From a bacterium HR23 (GTDB lineage Bacteria; Chloroflexota; Dehalococcoidia; Lucifugimonadales; HRBIN23), in contig BEHZ01000045.1 of NCBI GenBank assembly GCA_002923335.1, positions 1-12,261 on the forward strand: a stretch of 12,261 bases of DNA. Direction: 5' to 3'. Within the stretch, counting starts at the first letter, position 1. Each line of letters begins with the position of its first letter. The position numbers and the translations under genes were made by a program. The notes beneath the pieces are model-generated. The model searched no databases and was not told where the DNA came from. It worked only from the letters and a program-made list of their open reading frames with translations. Positions 5,815 through 12,261 of the stretch are shown one piece after another.

Positions 5815-6822
5815 CTAGCCGGGCGTGGGGTCCGGGCGCCGGAGGGTGAGGCGGAAGAGCCGGCGGGAGCGCCCCCCCAGACGGAACTTATACTCCTCAC
5901 CCCCCCGCAGGAAGTCGTAGTAGGCCAGCCCCCGCTCTATAGCATCCTTGATGGTGAGGGCTTTGAGCACCAGCCCCACGCTCAGATGGCCGTAGGCGGG
6001 GTTGAAACCACTGTTGTAGAGCAGGCGCTGGCCTTTGTAATCAAAGCAGAGGGCGGAAGCAACCCGATGCCCCGCATACTCCAGGAAATACAGGCGCAGG
6101 ATGCCCCGCTCCGCCAGGGCCACGCCCACCTCCCGGAAAAAGGCTTCCCGTTGGGGTGTAAGAAAGCGGGACTTCTCCTCCATGCTCTGGCGCATCAGGG
6201 TGAAGAACTCGTCAAGAAAGCCCCACAGGGTATTGGGGTCGTCTATGGCGTAGCAGTGGGCGAGGGTGTCCTGGGTGAGACGGCGTATCTTCCGGCGGAC
6301 TTCGTGGCGGTCGTGGCGGTCCAGGGCGCGCAGGTAGGCTTCCCAGTCGCCGGGGAGGGGCATGCCGGGGGCCACGTCTTCCTCCTCCACCTGGCAGGTC
6401 CATCCCTGCTGGCGGGCCAGGGGAGGGAGGTGCTCCAGGGCGGGAGAGCCTTCCCGCAGGGAGAGGAGGCGGAGGGTGCGCCAGGGGAGGCCGGCCAGGG
6501 CGTGGACCAGGGCGGGGTAGAAGGCCCCCTCCTCCCCCCGGGGAACGATGAAGTCGTGGTAGTCAAAGAGGTCGGTCTCCCCCAGGAAGGCGAGGGTGTC
6601 CCCCTCAAGGCAGAGGGGGGCAACGCCCAGCAGGCGCACCCCTGCCCAGAAGGAGTAGAGGAGGGGCTGTTTCCCAACGCCGAAGTGCTTCCACCAGGTC
6701 TGTTGCCAGAGGGGGGTGAGGAAGAGGGTGTCCCCCGGGGAGTGGGCCAGGGCGTCTTCCCACGGGCGGAGCACCGACGCCCAGGTCTCCCGAACCGCCT
6801 GATAGGCAAGGGCCTGACACAA
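5815..6822 (-). CDS. GNAT/FemAB-like acyltransferase (CelD/BcsL-type, PF13480-like)
   Basis: A 335-residue protein of the two-lobed GNAT group that includes FemAB-like and cellulose-biosynthesis CelD proteins. The diagnostic C-terminal block is YYDFLRGGEEYKFRLG (301-316). Before it come a basic helix HDRHEVRRKIRRL (170-182), an LRLYFLEYAGHRVASALCF strand pair (242-260) and SGFNPAYGHLSVGLVLKALT (271-290). Members transfer acyl or aminoacyl groups to cell-envelope or exopolysaccharide precursors; the substrate here is unknown. The TTG at 6822 is chosen because AAAGGAG sits 7 nt upstream and no better start lies nearby. First gene of a three-gene cluster with a GT4 glycosyltransferase and DUF502, which supports an envelope-glycan role. 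Confidence 0.88.
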   Translation of the reverse strand: MCQALAYQAVRETWASVLRPWEDALAHSPGDTLFLTPLWQQTWWKHFGVGKQPLLYSFWAGVRLLGVAPLCLEGDTLAFLGETDLFDYHDFIVPRGEEGAFYPALVHALAGLPWRTLRLLSLREGSPALEHLPPLARQQGWTCQVEEEDVAPGMPLPGDWEAYLRALDRHDRHEVRRKIRRLTQDTLAHCYAIDDPNTLWGFLDEFFTLMRQSMEEKSRFLTPQREAFFREVGVALAERGILRLYFLEYAGHRVASALCFDYKGQRLLYNSGFNPAYGHLSVGLVLKALTIKDAIERGLAYYDFLRGGEEYKFRLGGRSRRLFRLTLRRPDPTPG

Positions 6823-6913
6823 TCCTGCGCTCCTTTGCCCCCTGGGGAGACCTTCTCCCCAAACGGGCTATATCCCCATTGTATAAGATAGCGGTGCGTT
6901 ACCCGGGGATGCA
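6823..6913 (-). promoter_or_regulatory. Leader of the GNAT-GT4-DUF502 cluster: -10-like site and hairpin
   Basis: This 91-bp gap after folE contains, on the minus strand, an AT-rich TTATACAAT (the TACAAT at 6883-6878 is 5 of 6 to TATAAT) but no convincing -35 box at normal spacing. It is followed by a perfect hairpin GGGGAGA-AGG-TCTCCCC (6860-6844) and then the AAAGGAG ribosome site. The hairpin has no T-run. The cluster may have its own weak promoter or be read through from folE. Confidence 0.35.
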
Positions 6914-7480
6914 CTATACGCTCTGCCGAAGCAGGGCCAGGAACTCCCGGAACTGCTCCGGGGAGCGGGCCTCGTCGCCCCGGATGGCCTGAGTAACCAG
7001 GCGGGTGCCGGGCTTCTGGACGCCCCGCATGCTCATACACAGGTGCTCGGCCGACACGAGGACAAAGACGCCGCGGGGCCGTAGGGCTTCGTAGATAGCA
7101 TCGGCGGTCTGGTTGGTGAGGCGCTCCTGGAGTTGGGGGCGGCGGGCCAGGGCGTCAAAGGCCCGCACCAGTTTGCTGGCCCCGACAATGCGCTCCCGGG
7201 GCAGGTAGCCGATGTGGGCGTGGCCGAAGAAGGGGAGGAGGTGGTGCTCGCACAGGGAATAGAAGGGGATGTCCCGCACCAGCACCATCCCCTGGGGGCC
7301 TTCGGCGGTAAAGCCCTGGGCTAGGTGGGCTTTTGGGTCCTCCTGCAGCCCGCGCAGGAGTTCCCCCAGCATCTCTGCGACCCGTTGGGGGGTCTCCCGG
7401 AGGCCCTCTCGCTGGGGGTCTTCCCCCACCGCCTCCAGGATGTCCCGTATCGCCCGCTGGATACGCTCCGCCTGAAACAC
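6914..7480 (-). CDS. folE: GTP cyclohydrolase I
   Basis: Converts GTP to dihydroneopterin triphosphate, the entry to folate and to 7-deazaguanine (queuosine) synthesis; no other gene of either pathway is in the window. The protein (188 residues from the GTG) has the family core: VGEDPQREGLRETPQRVAEM near the N-terminus, FYSLCEHHLLPFFGHAHIGY with zinc ligands Cys77 and His80, GASKLVR, TNQTADAI, and SAEHLCMSMRGVQKPG with the third ligand Cys148. All catalytic residues appear intact. An ATG at 7495 would add five residues (MPGGR), but it directly abuts a CCCC-TCA-GGGG hairpin with no spaced ribosome site, while the GTG at 7480 has GGGAGG 4 nt upstream, so GTG is preferred. Transcribed divergently from the CNNM operon. 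Confidence 0.96.
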   Translation of the reverse strand: MFQAERIQRAIRDILEAVGEDPQREGLRETPQRVAEMLGELLRGLQEDPKAHLAQGFTAEGPQGMVLVRDIPFYSLCEHHLLPFFGHAHIGYLPRERIVGASKLVRAFDALARRPQLQERLTNQTADAIYEALRPRGVFVLVSAEHLCMSMRGVQKPGTRLVTQAIRGDEARSPEQFREFLALLRQSV

Positions 7481-7518
7481 CCTCCCTCCCGGCATCCCCT
7501 CAGGGGGTGCTACACACC

Positions 7519-7547
7519 AGCATAGCGCAAGGGGGGTGGGTGGGCAA
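7519..7547 (-). promoter_or_regulatory. folE: Candidate folE promoter
   Basis: On the minus strand TTGCCC (7547-7542), a 17-nt spacer and TATGCT (7524-7519) form a sigma-70-like site, each box 4 of 6. Transcription would begin about 7512, giving a leader of roughly 32 nt to the GTG and placing a CCCC/GGGG hairpin (7506-7496) in it. Confidence 0.5.
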
Positions 7548-7580
7548 CCGTTGGAGAAGCCCCCGCCTGTGCCTGCGCTT

Positions 7581-7609
7581 TTGACGCCCCCTACGGGCTA
7601 TGTTACTAT
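7581..7609 (+). promoter_or_regulatory. Promoter of the CNNM-phosphatase-tilS operon
   Basis: TTGACG (7581-7586, 5 of 6 to TTGACA), a 17-nt spacer and TACTAT (7604-7609, 4 of 6), preceded by a TG at 7601-7602. The start would be near 7616, about 31 nt before the ATG. It lies back to back with the folE promoter in the 166-bp divergent gap. Confidence 0.65.
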
Positions 7610-7646
7610 TGCCCTGGGGGAATACCGCCCTCGGGGGCTATCACCC

Positions 7647-8933
7647 ATGTCCACTCCCGTGGTGGGATTTTACCTCGCCGTTTTCCTGGTGTGCCTTGCC
7701 CTCTCGGCCTTCTTCTCTGCGTCGGAAGCGGGGTTTTTGGCGGTCTCCCGCCTGCGCCTGCGGACGCTGGTGGAGAAGGGTATGCCCCGCGCCCGCCGTG
7801 CCCTGGCCCTGGCGGAGCGGACCGACCGCCTCCTGGCCACGGTGCTCCTGGGAAACAACACGGTGAACACCGCTGCCGCGGCGGTGGGCACCGCTATGCT
7901 TATCCTCCTTCTGGGTTCTCAGGCGTGGGGTGTGGTGATAGCGACGGTCAGCGTGGCGGTGCTTCTGGCGGTGTTTGGCGACCTGGTGCCCAAGAGCCTG
8001 GCAGCCAGCCACCCGGAGCGGTTCGTTCTGCGCCTGGTGGGGGCGGTGGAGTGGGCGGAGCGGGTCCTCTACCCCCTGGCCGCCCTTCTGCAGAAGGTCA
8101 GCCAGGGGGTAGTGCGTCTTTTCGGCGGGAAGGGCACCCGCCAGGCCATCACCGAAGAGGAGGTGCGCACCGTCATCCAGATAGGCAAGGAGGCGGGGGT
8201 GGTGGAGGAAGGGGAGGCCCAACTCTTTGCCAATATCTTCCGCCTGTGCGACCGCCAGGTGCGCCAGGTGATGACCCCCCGGACAGATATCGTCTGGGTG
8301 GAGAAGGGCACCACCCTGGCCGAGTTCCTGACCCTCTATCAGCGGGCGCCTCATACCCGTTACCCTGTCTATGAGGGGATGCGAGATAACCCCGTGGGTG
8401 TCCTGGATATACGGGCGGTGCTGCAGGGGATGGCCCAGGGCACCCTCCAGCCCCAGAGCGATGTCACCACCCTGGCCACCCCTCCCCTCTTTATCCCTGA
8501 GACCGCCCAGGTGGGCTCCCTCTTGCAACAGTTCCGTCAAACGGGCCAGCGCCTGGCCATCGTGGTGGATGAATATGGGGGCGTGGCGGGGATGGTTACC
8601 TGGGGGCAGATTGTGCGCTCCATCATCGGTGTGATGGAGGAGGAAGGGCCCGCCATTACCGCCGTTGGCCCCCATGTTTACGAAGTGGACGGGGGCCTGG
8701 CGGTGGAGGAAGTGAACCAGCGATTGAACACCGCCATCCCCACAGGCGACTACGACACCCTGGCGGGATGGGTGCTCACGGTTCTGGGGCGGGTGCCGAA
8801 GGTGGGGGATGAGGTGGACTGGCAGGGCTTCCGCTTTGTGGTGGCCCGCACCGAAGGGGCCAGGGTAACCCGTATCTATGTGGTGCGCAAGGGGGAGTCT
8901 CTTCCCCCCTCGGCCCGCCCCGAGGTGGCGTGA
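7647..8933 (+). CDS. CNNM/CorC (HlyC/CorC) family membrane protein with DUF21, CBS pair and CorC_HlyC domains
   Basis: A 428-residue inner-membrane protein of the family that includes Mg2+/Co2+ efflux proteins. The N-terminal CNNM (DUF21) domain has about four membrane segments (near 5-27, 62-90, 92-112, 128-150). It carries the signatures SASEAGFLAVSRLRL (24-38), LLGNNTVNTAA (67-77) and GDLVPKSLAASHPE (111-124; the usual acidic residue before VPKS is Asp here). Then come an acidic linker, two CBS motifs (about 207-265, starting VMTPRTDIVW, and 272-330, with VVDEYGGVAGMVTWG) and a CorC_HlyC domain (about 340-415, with GDYDTLAGWVL). ATG 7647 was chosen over the longer open frame because it opens the first helix and lies downstream of the promoter. 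The likely role is divalent-cation transport or sensing; the older haemolysin label is misleading. Confidence 0.94.
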   Translation: MSTPVVGFYLAVFLVCLALSAFFSASEAGFLAVSRLRLRTLVEKGMPRARRALALAERTDRLLATVLLGNNTVNTAAAAVGTAMLILLLGSQAWGVVIATVSVAVLLAVFGDLVPKSLAASHPERFVLRLVGAVEWAERVLYPLAALLQKVSQGVVRLFGGKGTRQAITEEEVRTVIQIGKEAGVVEEGEAQLFANIFRLCDRQVRQVMTPRTDIVWVEKGTTLAEFLTLYQRAPHTRYPVYEGMRDNPVGVLDIRAVLQGMAQGTLQPQSDVTTLATPPLFIPETAQVGSLLQQFRQTGQRLAIVVDEYGGVAGMVTWGQIVRSIIGVMEEEGPAITAVGPHVYEVDGGLAVEEVNQRLNTAIPTGDYDTLAGWVLTVLGRVPKVGDEVDWQGFRFVVARTEGARVTRIYVVRKGESLPPSARPEVA

Positions 8934-9562
8934 TGCGTCTGCTGCTGGTGCGCCACGGCGAAACCCCTTACAACCGGGAGGGGCGGGTGCAGGGCCAGAG
9001 CCGGGAGGGGCTTACCCCCCTAGGGCGCTTGCAGGCCCAGGGCCTGGGGCGTCTTTTGCGGGGCTACGCCCCCACTGCCCTTTACACCAGTCCCCTCCCG
9101 CGCGCGGTAGAGACCGCCCACATCCTCGCCGGGCACCTGGGGCTGGATCCCCTCCCCCTGCCCGCCCTGGCGGAGATGCATCTGGGGGAGATGGACGGCC
9201 TCACCATCGCCGAACTGCGCCAGCGCTACCCCCTCTTTATGGAGGCCTGGCGGAAGGACCCCGCCGGTGTCCAGGTTCCGGGGGGCGAAAGCCTCCCGCA
9301 GGTGCAGGAACGGGCGTGGCATGCGGTGGAGGACCTCCTCCTGCGCCACCCCCAGGAGACGGTTGTCGCCGTGAGCCATAACTTTACCATCCTGGCCCTT
9401 CTCACTCGTGCCCTGGGCCTCCCCCTCTCCGCCATCCGCCGCTTCCATCTGGACTTGGGGGGCGTAGTGGTGCTGGCCACCGGACGGGAGGGGCAATGGG
9501 TGCTGGAGGCCTTCAACCTGCGGGAGCCGGTGCCCGTGCCTCAGGGTTCCCCCGCTTCATAG
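8933..9562 (+). CDS. Histidine phosphatase superfamily protein (phosphoglycerate-mutase-like)
   Basis: A 209-residue enzyme of the branch 1 histidine phosphatases, which pass phosphate through a catalytic His. Visible: LLLVRHGETPYN (3-14, Arg7/His8), TSPLPRAVETA (52-62, Arg57), LAEMHLGEMDGL (79-90, acid Glu81) and VAVSHNFTI (146-154, second His149). The set of catalytic residues is complete. Relatives include cofactor-dependent mutases, alpha-ribazole phosphatase and broad sugar phosphatases; nothing in the sequence picks one, and no cobalamin genes are near. The ATG at 8933 overlaps the stop of the CNNM gene by one base (TGATG) with GAGG 7 nt before; a GTG at 8930 would add one residue. tilS follows after 14 bp, so these three genes are likely one transcript. 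Confidence 0.92.
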   Translation: MRLLLVRHGETPYNREGRVQGQSREGLTPLGRLQAQGLGRLLRGYAPTALYTSPLPRAVETAHILAGHLGLDPLPLPALAEMHLGEMDGLTIAELRQRYPLFMEAWRKDPAGVQVPGGESLPQVQERAWHAVEDLLLRHPQETVVAVSHNFTILALLTRALGLPLSAIRRFHLDLGGVVVLATGREGQWVLEAFNLREPVPVPQGSPAS

Positions 9563-9576
9563 GGGGTGCGCCTCCC

Positions 9577-10989
9577 ATGAGACCCGCTGATCCCCTGGTG
9601 GAGAAGGTCGCCCAGGCCCTGGAGACCGCCCAAATGAGGGGCAAAGCCCTGGTGGTGGCGGTCTCCGGCGGGCCGGATTCCCTGGCCCTCCTCTACGCCC
9701 TGCACACTCTGGGGGAGCGGTTTGCCCTGCGCCTGGCAGTGGCCACCGTGGACCACCGTTTGCGCCCCTCCAGTGCCCAGGAGGCCCAGACGGTCGCCCG
9801 GCATGCCCAGACCCTGGGTCTTCCCTGCCAGGTATTCACGGGGGAGGTGCGGGCCTACCAGCGGGAGCGCCGCCTCACCCTGGAGCAGGCGGCCCGGGAG
9901 GTGCGCTATGCCCTTCTGGCCCAGGCGGTGCGTTCCTGGGGAGCAGAGGCCCTGGCCCTGGGGCACACCGCCAGCGACCAGGCGGAAACGCTCTTGCTGC
10001 ACCTGATACGAGGGGCGGGTCTGGCCGGCCTGCGGGGGATGCGCCTCCTGGCTCCCCTTCGGGTGGGCTCCGCCTCTCTCCTCGCCTTCCGCCCCCTCCT
10101 CTCCTGCCTGCGCTCCGAAACAGAGGCCTTCTGCCAGCGCTGGGGCCTTACCCCTGTGATAGACGAGAGCAACCGGGACCTGCGCTTCGCCCGCAACCGG
10201 GTGCGCTGGCAGGTGCTCCCCGCCCTGCGTCTGGTGAACCCCCGGGTGGAGGATGCCCTGGTGCGCCTGGCCAACGGGGCCAGCCAGGTGCTGGACTATC
10301 TGGATAGCCAGGTAGCCCAGGTGCGGGAAAAAGTGGCGGCGCCTATGCCCCAGGGGTTTCTGGTGGACAAGGCGGCCTGGCAGGCTCTCCACCCTGCCCT
10401 CCAGCGCCACCTCTTGCGCGACCTGTGGGAGGCGGTGGCCGGCTCCCCAGAGGGCCTCACCTCTGCCCACCTGGAGGGCATGGCCGACCTGCTCGCGGGA
10501 CCGGCGGGGCGGAGGATAGCCTTGCCCAGGGGCGTGGTGCTGGAGAGCGGATATAGCCAGGCGTGGCTGGTGCGTCGGGGCATCCCTTGCCCTTTGCCCA
10601 CGGTGGGCAGGGAGGTTTCCCTGACAGTGCCCGGCAGGACACCCCTAAATGGCTGGGAGATGGAGGCCCGGCTGGTGGAGCCTCCCGTTCCCTATCGGGA
10701 GGCAGGCCCCCTGCAGGCCTACCTGGACGCCGATGCGGTGGGGACCCCTTTGCGCCTGCGCCCCCGACGGCCGGGGGACCGCTTCTGGCCCCTGGGGATG
10801 CCCTCCCCCAAGCGTCTGCAGGACTTCCTTGTGGACGCCCACATCCCCCGGGGGTGGCGAGACCGCCTGGCCCTGCTGGAGGGGGAGGGGGGTATCGCCT
10901 GGGTGGTGGGGGTGCGCATCGCCCACTGGGCACGCCTTACGCCTCAGACCCGCCGCGTGCTGGTGCTGGAGGCGGTGCCCCGGGGATAG
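9577..10989 (+). CDS. tilS: tRNA(Ile)-lysidine synthetase
   Basis: Attaches lysine to C34 of the tRNA-Ile CAU anticodon using ATP, making it read AUA; normally essential. The 470-residue protein starts with a PP-loop ATPase domain: VVAVSGGPDSLALLYAL (26-42, SGGPDS at 30-35), VDHRLRPSS (58-66), ALGHTASDQAETLLLHLIRG (127-146) and DESNRDLRFARNRVR (196-210). A middle helical domain follows. The C-terminal TilS domain is near 390-465, with RPRRPGDRFWPLGM, the KRLQDFLVDAHIP segment and WVVGVRIAHWARL. The length fits full-size TilS. The ATG at 9577 has AGGGGGTG upstream and begins just before the first helix; a longer open frame to 9496 overlaps the phosphatase gene and is not needed. Last gene of the CNNM operon. 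Confidence 0.96.
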   Translation: MRPADPLVEKVAQALETAQMRGKALVVAVSGGPDSLALLYALHTLGERFALRLAVATVDHRLRPSSAQEAQTVARHAQTLGLPCQVFTGEVRAYQRERRLTLEQAAREVRYALLAQAVRSWGAEALALGHTASDQAETLLLHLIRGAGLAGLRGMRLLAPLRVGSASLLAFRPLLSCLRSETEAFCQRWGLTPVIDESNRDLRFARNRVRWQVLPALRLVNPRVEDALVRLANGASQVLDYLDSQVAQVREKVAAPMPQGFLVDKAAWQALHPALQRHLLRDLWEAVAGSPEGLTSAHLEGMADLLAGPAGRRIALPRGVVLESGYSQAWLVRRGIPCPLPTVGREVSLTVPGRTPLNGWEMEARLVEPPVPYREAGPLQAYLDADAVGTPLRLRPRRPGDRFWPLGMPSPKRLQDFLVDAHIPRGWRDRLALLEGEGGIAWVVGVRIAHWARLTPQTRRVLVLEAVPRG

Positions 10990-11003
10990 CAAGGATGCCC
11001 CTA

Positions 11004-11032
11004 TTGGTCTTCTCTCCTTTTTCCTCTACCAT
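11004..11032 (+). promoter_or_regulatory. Possible promoter of the SDR gene
   Basis: In the 77-bp gap after tilS, TTGGTC (11004-11009), 17 nt of pyrimidine-rich spacer and TACCAT (11027-11032) could be a weak sigma-70 site, with a start near 11039. Both boxes are imperfect; readthrough from tilS is the alternative, as no terminator is seen between them. Confidence 0.35.
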
Positions 11033-11066
11033 AGAGGACAGCGCTAGGCTTGGTAAGGAGGAGACA

Positions 11067-11855
11067 ATGGATTTGGGTCTGAAGGGGCGGGTCGCCATCG
11101 TTACCGGGGGGAGCGAGGGGATAGGGCGGGCCACTGCCCTGCGCCTCGCCCAGGAGGGGGCCAAGGTGGTTATCTGCGCCCGACGCCCCGGCCCCCTGGA
11201 GCAGACGGCGGAGGCCATCCGCTCCCAGGGGGGCGAGGTGCTGGCCATCCCCGCCGATGTTACTCGCCCTGAGGATGTGCAAAGGGTAGTGGACACGGCG
11301 CTCCGCCAGTGGGGGCGCATAGATATCCTGGTGAACAACGCCGGCACCTCCGCCGCCTACCCCTTTGAATCCGTCTCCGACGAGGGTTGGGAGGCGGACT
11401 TTGCCCTGAAGGTGTGGTCGGCCATCCGCTTCTGCCGTGCGGTTCTGCCCACCATGAAGGCCCAGCGGTGGGGGCGCATCATCAATGTAACCAACATTGG
11501 CGGGCGGGCGCCGGGCGCCCGCTCGGTCCCTACCTCTGTGAGCCGTGCAGCGGGCATCGCCCTCACCAAGGCCCTCTCCAAAGAGTATGCCCCCTTCAAC
11601 ATCCTGGTGAACACCGTGTGCATCGGCCTGGTGAAGAGTGGACAGCACGAGCGCCGATATCTGAAGGCCAGGGAGCAGAACCCCTCCGTGACCCTGGAGC
11701 AGTTCTACGCCGAGTTGGGGAAGAACGTGCCCCTGGGGCGGGTGGGGGAAACGGAAGAGGCGGCCGATGTGATTACCTTCCTGGCCTCGGAGCGGGCCAG
11801 TTACATCACGGGGGTCGCCATCAACATTGACGGGGGCACCAGCCCAGTGGTCTAG
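11067..11855 (+). CDS. SDR-fold protein with replaced catalytic tetrad
   Basis: A 262-residue Rossmann-fold protein of classical short-chain dehydrogenase size. Cofactor binding looks intact: TGGSEGIG (13-20), ARR at 38-40 (basic residues after the second strand, often NADP-favouring), DV at 64-65 and NNAG (90-93). The ending FLASERASYITGVAINIDGG (238-257) is also typical. The catalytic positions are not: by alignment to the usual pattern, Asn is Lys115, Ser is Asn143 (VTN), Tyr is Thr156 and Lys is Arg160 (TSVSR instead of YSASK). The PG after strand 6 is also changed (VNTVCIGLVKSG, 181-192). The frame is clean, so this is not decay. It may be a non-canonical SDR subfamily, with Cys185 or other residues taking part, or a binding protein. 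ATG at 11067 has a strong AAGGAGGAG site. Confidence 0.9.
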   Translation: MDLGLKGRVAIVTGGSEGIGRATALRLAQEGAKVVICARRPGPLEQTAEAIRSQGGEVLAIPADVTRPEDVQRVVDTALRQWGRIDILVNNAGTSAAYPFESVSDEGWEADFALKVWSAIRFCRAVLPTMKAQRWGRIINVTNIGGRAPGARSVPTSVSRAAGIALTKALSKEYAPFNILVNTVCIGLVKSGQHERRYLKAREQNPSVTLEQFYAELGKNVPLGRVGETEEAADVITFLASERASYITGVAINIDGGTSPVV

Positions 11856-11873
11856 AGGGGGCTAAAGCCCCCT
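11856..11873. terminator. Hairpin shared by two convergent genes
   Basis: AGGGGGC-TAAA-GCCCCCT is a perfect 7-bp hairpin starting one base after the SDR stop and covering the stop codon of the opposing TSUP gene. Only six bases separate the two stops. It could end transcription in both directions, but neither strand has a T-run after the stem, so it may be only a 3'-end stabiliser. Confidence 0.5.
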
Positions 11874-12261
11874 GCGCCAGGCGTCCCACACCAGCAGGAC
11901 GCCCACCACCATGAGCACGATGCCCATGGTGCCCACCAGCACCGCGAGGCGTGCTCGCCCCGTGAACCGTGCCCCCAGGAAGGTGCCCAGCATCCCGGTG
12001 GGCACCATCACCAGGAGGACGGGCCAGTCCTGCTCCCCTCGCAAGAAATGGCCAAAGAAGCCCGCCAGCCCCAGCAGGAGGCCCACCGCCAGGTTCGTCC
12101 CTGCCGCCTGGCGGGGGTCCATCTTCAGTCGGCGGATCATGGCGGGCAGACGCAGGGAGCCGAGGATAAGCCCCACCGCCCCTCCGACCAGGCCGATGAG
12201 CAACCCTACCCCCACCTCCTCCCGCAGGCGGATGGCCCATGGGGGTGGGGGGCCATCGGCG
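11862..12261 (-). CDS. TSUP (TauE/SafE) family membrane protein, C-terminal part (runs off right edge)
   Basis: The frame is open from the right edge to the TAG at 11862 and gives 132 residues. It shows a repeat half of the TSUP fold: a glycine-rich first helix (GVGLLIGLVGGAVGLILGSL), LPAMIRRLKMDPRQAAGTNLAVG, GFFGHFLRG, and two more helices around MVPTGMLGTFLGARF and VGTMGIVLMVVGVLLV. TSUP proteins are about 250 residues of two such halves and export or import sulfite, sulfonates or other organic anions. The gene ends just after the last helix, so this is probably the second half, with the start beyond the window. A GTG at 12215 could in principle begin a half-size protein. A Pro-rich stretch (GPPPPW) precedes this half. 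The substrate is not predictable. Confidence 0.75.
   Translation of the reverse strand, partial: ADGPPPPWAIRLREEVGVGLLIGLVGGAVGLILGSLRLPAMIRRLKMDPRQAAGTNLAVGLLLGLAGFFGHFLRGEQDWPVLLVMVPTGMLGTFLGARFTGRARLAVLVGTMGIVLMVVGVLLVWDAWRRGL

Noticed and set aside
6844..6860. Hairpin GGGGAGA/TCTCCCC as terminator of folE
   Set aside because: No T-run follows on the minus strand; it lies just before the GNAT ribosome site and is listed only as leader structure.
5542..6891. Plus-strand open frame (449 codons) opposite the GT4 and GNAT genes
   Set aside because: Gly/Glu/Pro-rich shadow crossing two real genes and their gap.
7641..8675. Minus-strand open frame (344 codons) opposite the CNNM gene
   Set aside because: Antisense shadow, His/Gly/Gln-rich, no motif; the plus-strand gene has clear domains.
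10563..11066. Possible N-terminal extension of the SDR protein by about 168 residues into tilS
   Set aside because: The extension is an out-of-frame, Gly/Pro-rich reading of tilS; the ATG at 11067 has a strong ribosome site and a normal SDR N-terminus.
1..12261. Insertion sequences, phage genes, CRISPR arrays, tRNA or rRNA genes
   Set aside because: No repeat arrays, transposase-like frames, terminal inverted repeats or RNA gene signatures were seen on either strand.

Overview
The window is GC-rich bacterial chromosome, densely packed with core metabolic genes and with no sign of mobile DNA. The protein style, the frequent GTG/TTG starts and the combination pyrR-pyrB-pyrC-carA, DUF502, CNNM/CorC and an unusual SDR fit a Chloroflexota (Dehalococcoidia-like) genome. 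That assignment is an inference from gene content, not a phylogeny.

Left part (1-3930, minus strand): a pyrimidine biosynthesis operon read right to left. A promoter-like site at 3901-3930 is followed by a structured leader of about 150 nt, then pyrR, pyrB (aspartate carbamoyltransferase), pyrC (dihydroorotase), a small DUF3054-type membrane protein, and the start of carA (carbamoyl-phosphate synthase small subunit), which runs off the left edge. From pyrB on, every junction is an ATGA stop/start overlap, so translation is probably coupled. The leader carries a near-perfect PyrR-binding loop, a stem acting as anti-antiterminator, a competing antiterminator and an intrinsic terminator with a six-T run just before pyrR. 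This is a complete PyrR attenuator that should stop transcription when UMP is plentiful.

Middle (3991-7547, minus strand): a short cluster GNAT/FemAB-like acyltransferase - GT4 glycosyltransferase - DUF502 membrane protein (9-bp gaps, all with non-ATG starts), probably acting on an envelope glycan or glycolipid. It is preceded by folE (GTP cyclohydrolase I) with its own promoter-like site.

Right part (7581-11855, plus strand): divergent from folE, a well-formed promoter drives a CNNM/CorC-family CBS membrane protein, a histidine-phosphatase-family enzyme and tilS (tRNA-Ile lysidine synthetase), tightly packed. A separate SDR-fold gene follows, whose catalytic Asn-Ser-Tyr-Lys positions are all replaced. 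It converges on a partial TSUP (TauE/SafE-like) membrane protein at the right edge, with a GC-rich hairpin covering both stop codons.

No wholly new system stands out. The most rewarding items are the fully readable three-state PyrR attenuator, the DUF3054 protein translationally locked between pyrC and carA, and the SDR protein without its catalytic tetrad.
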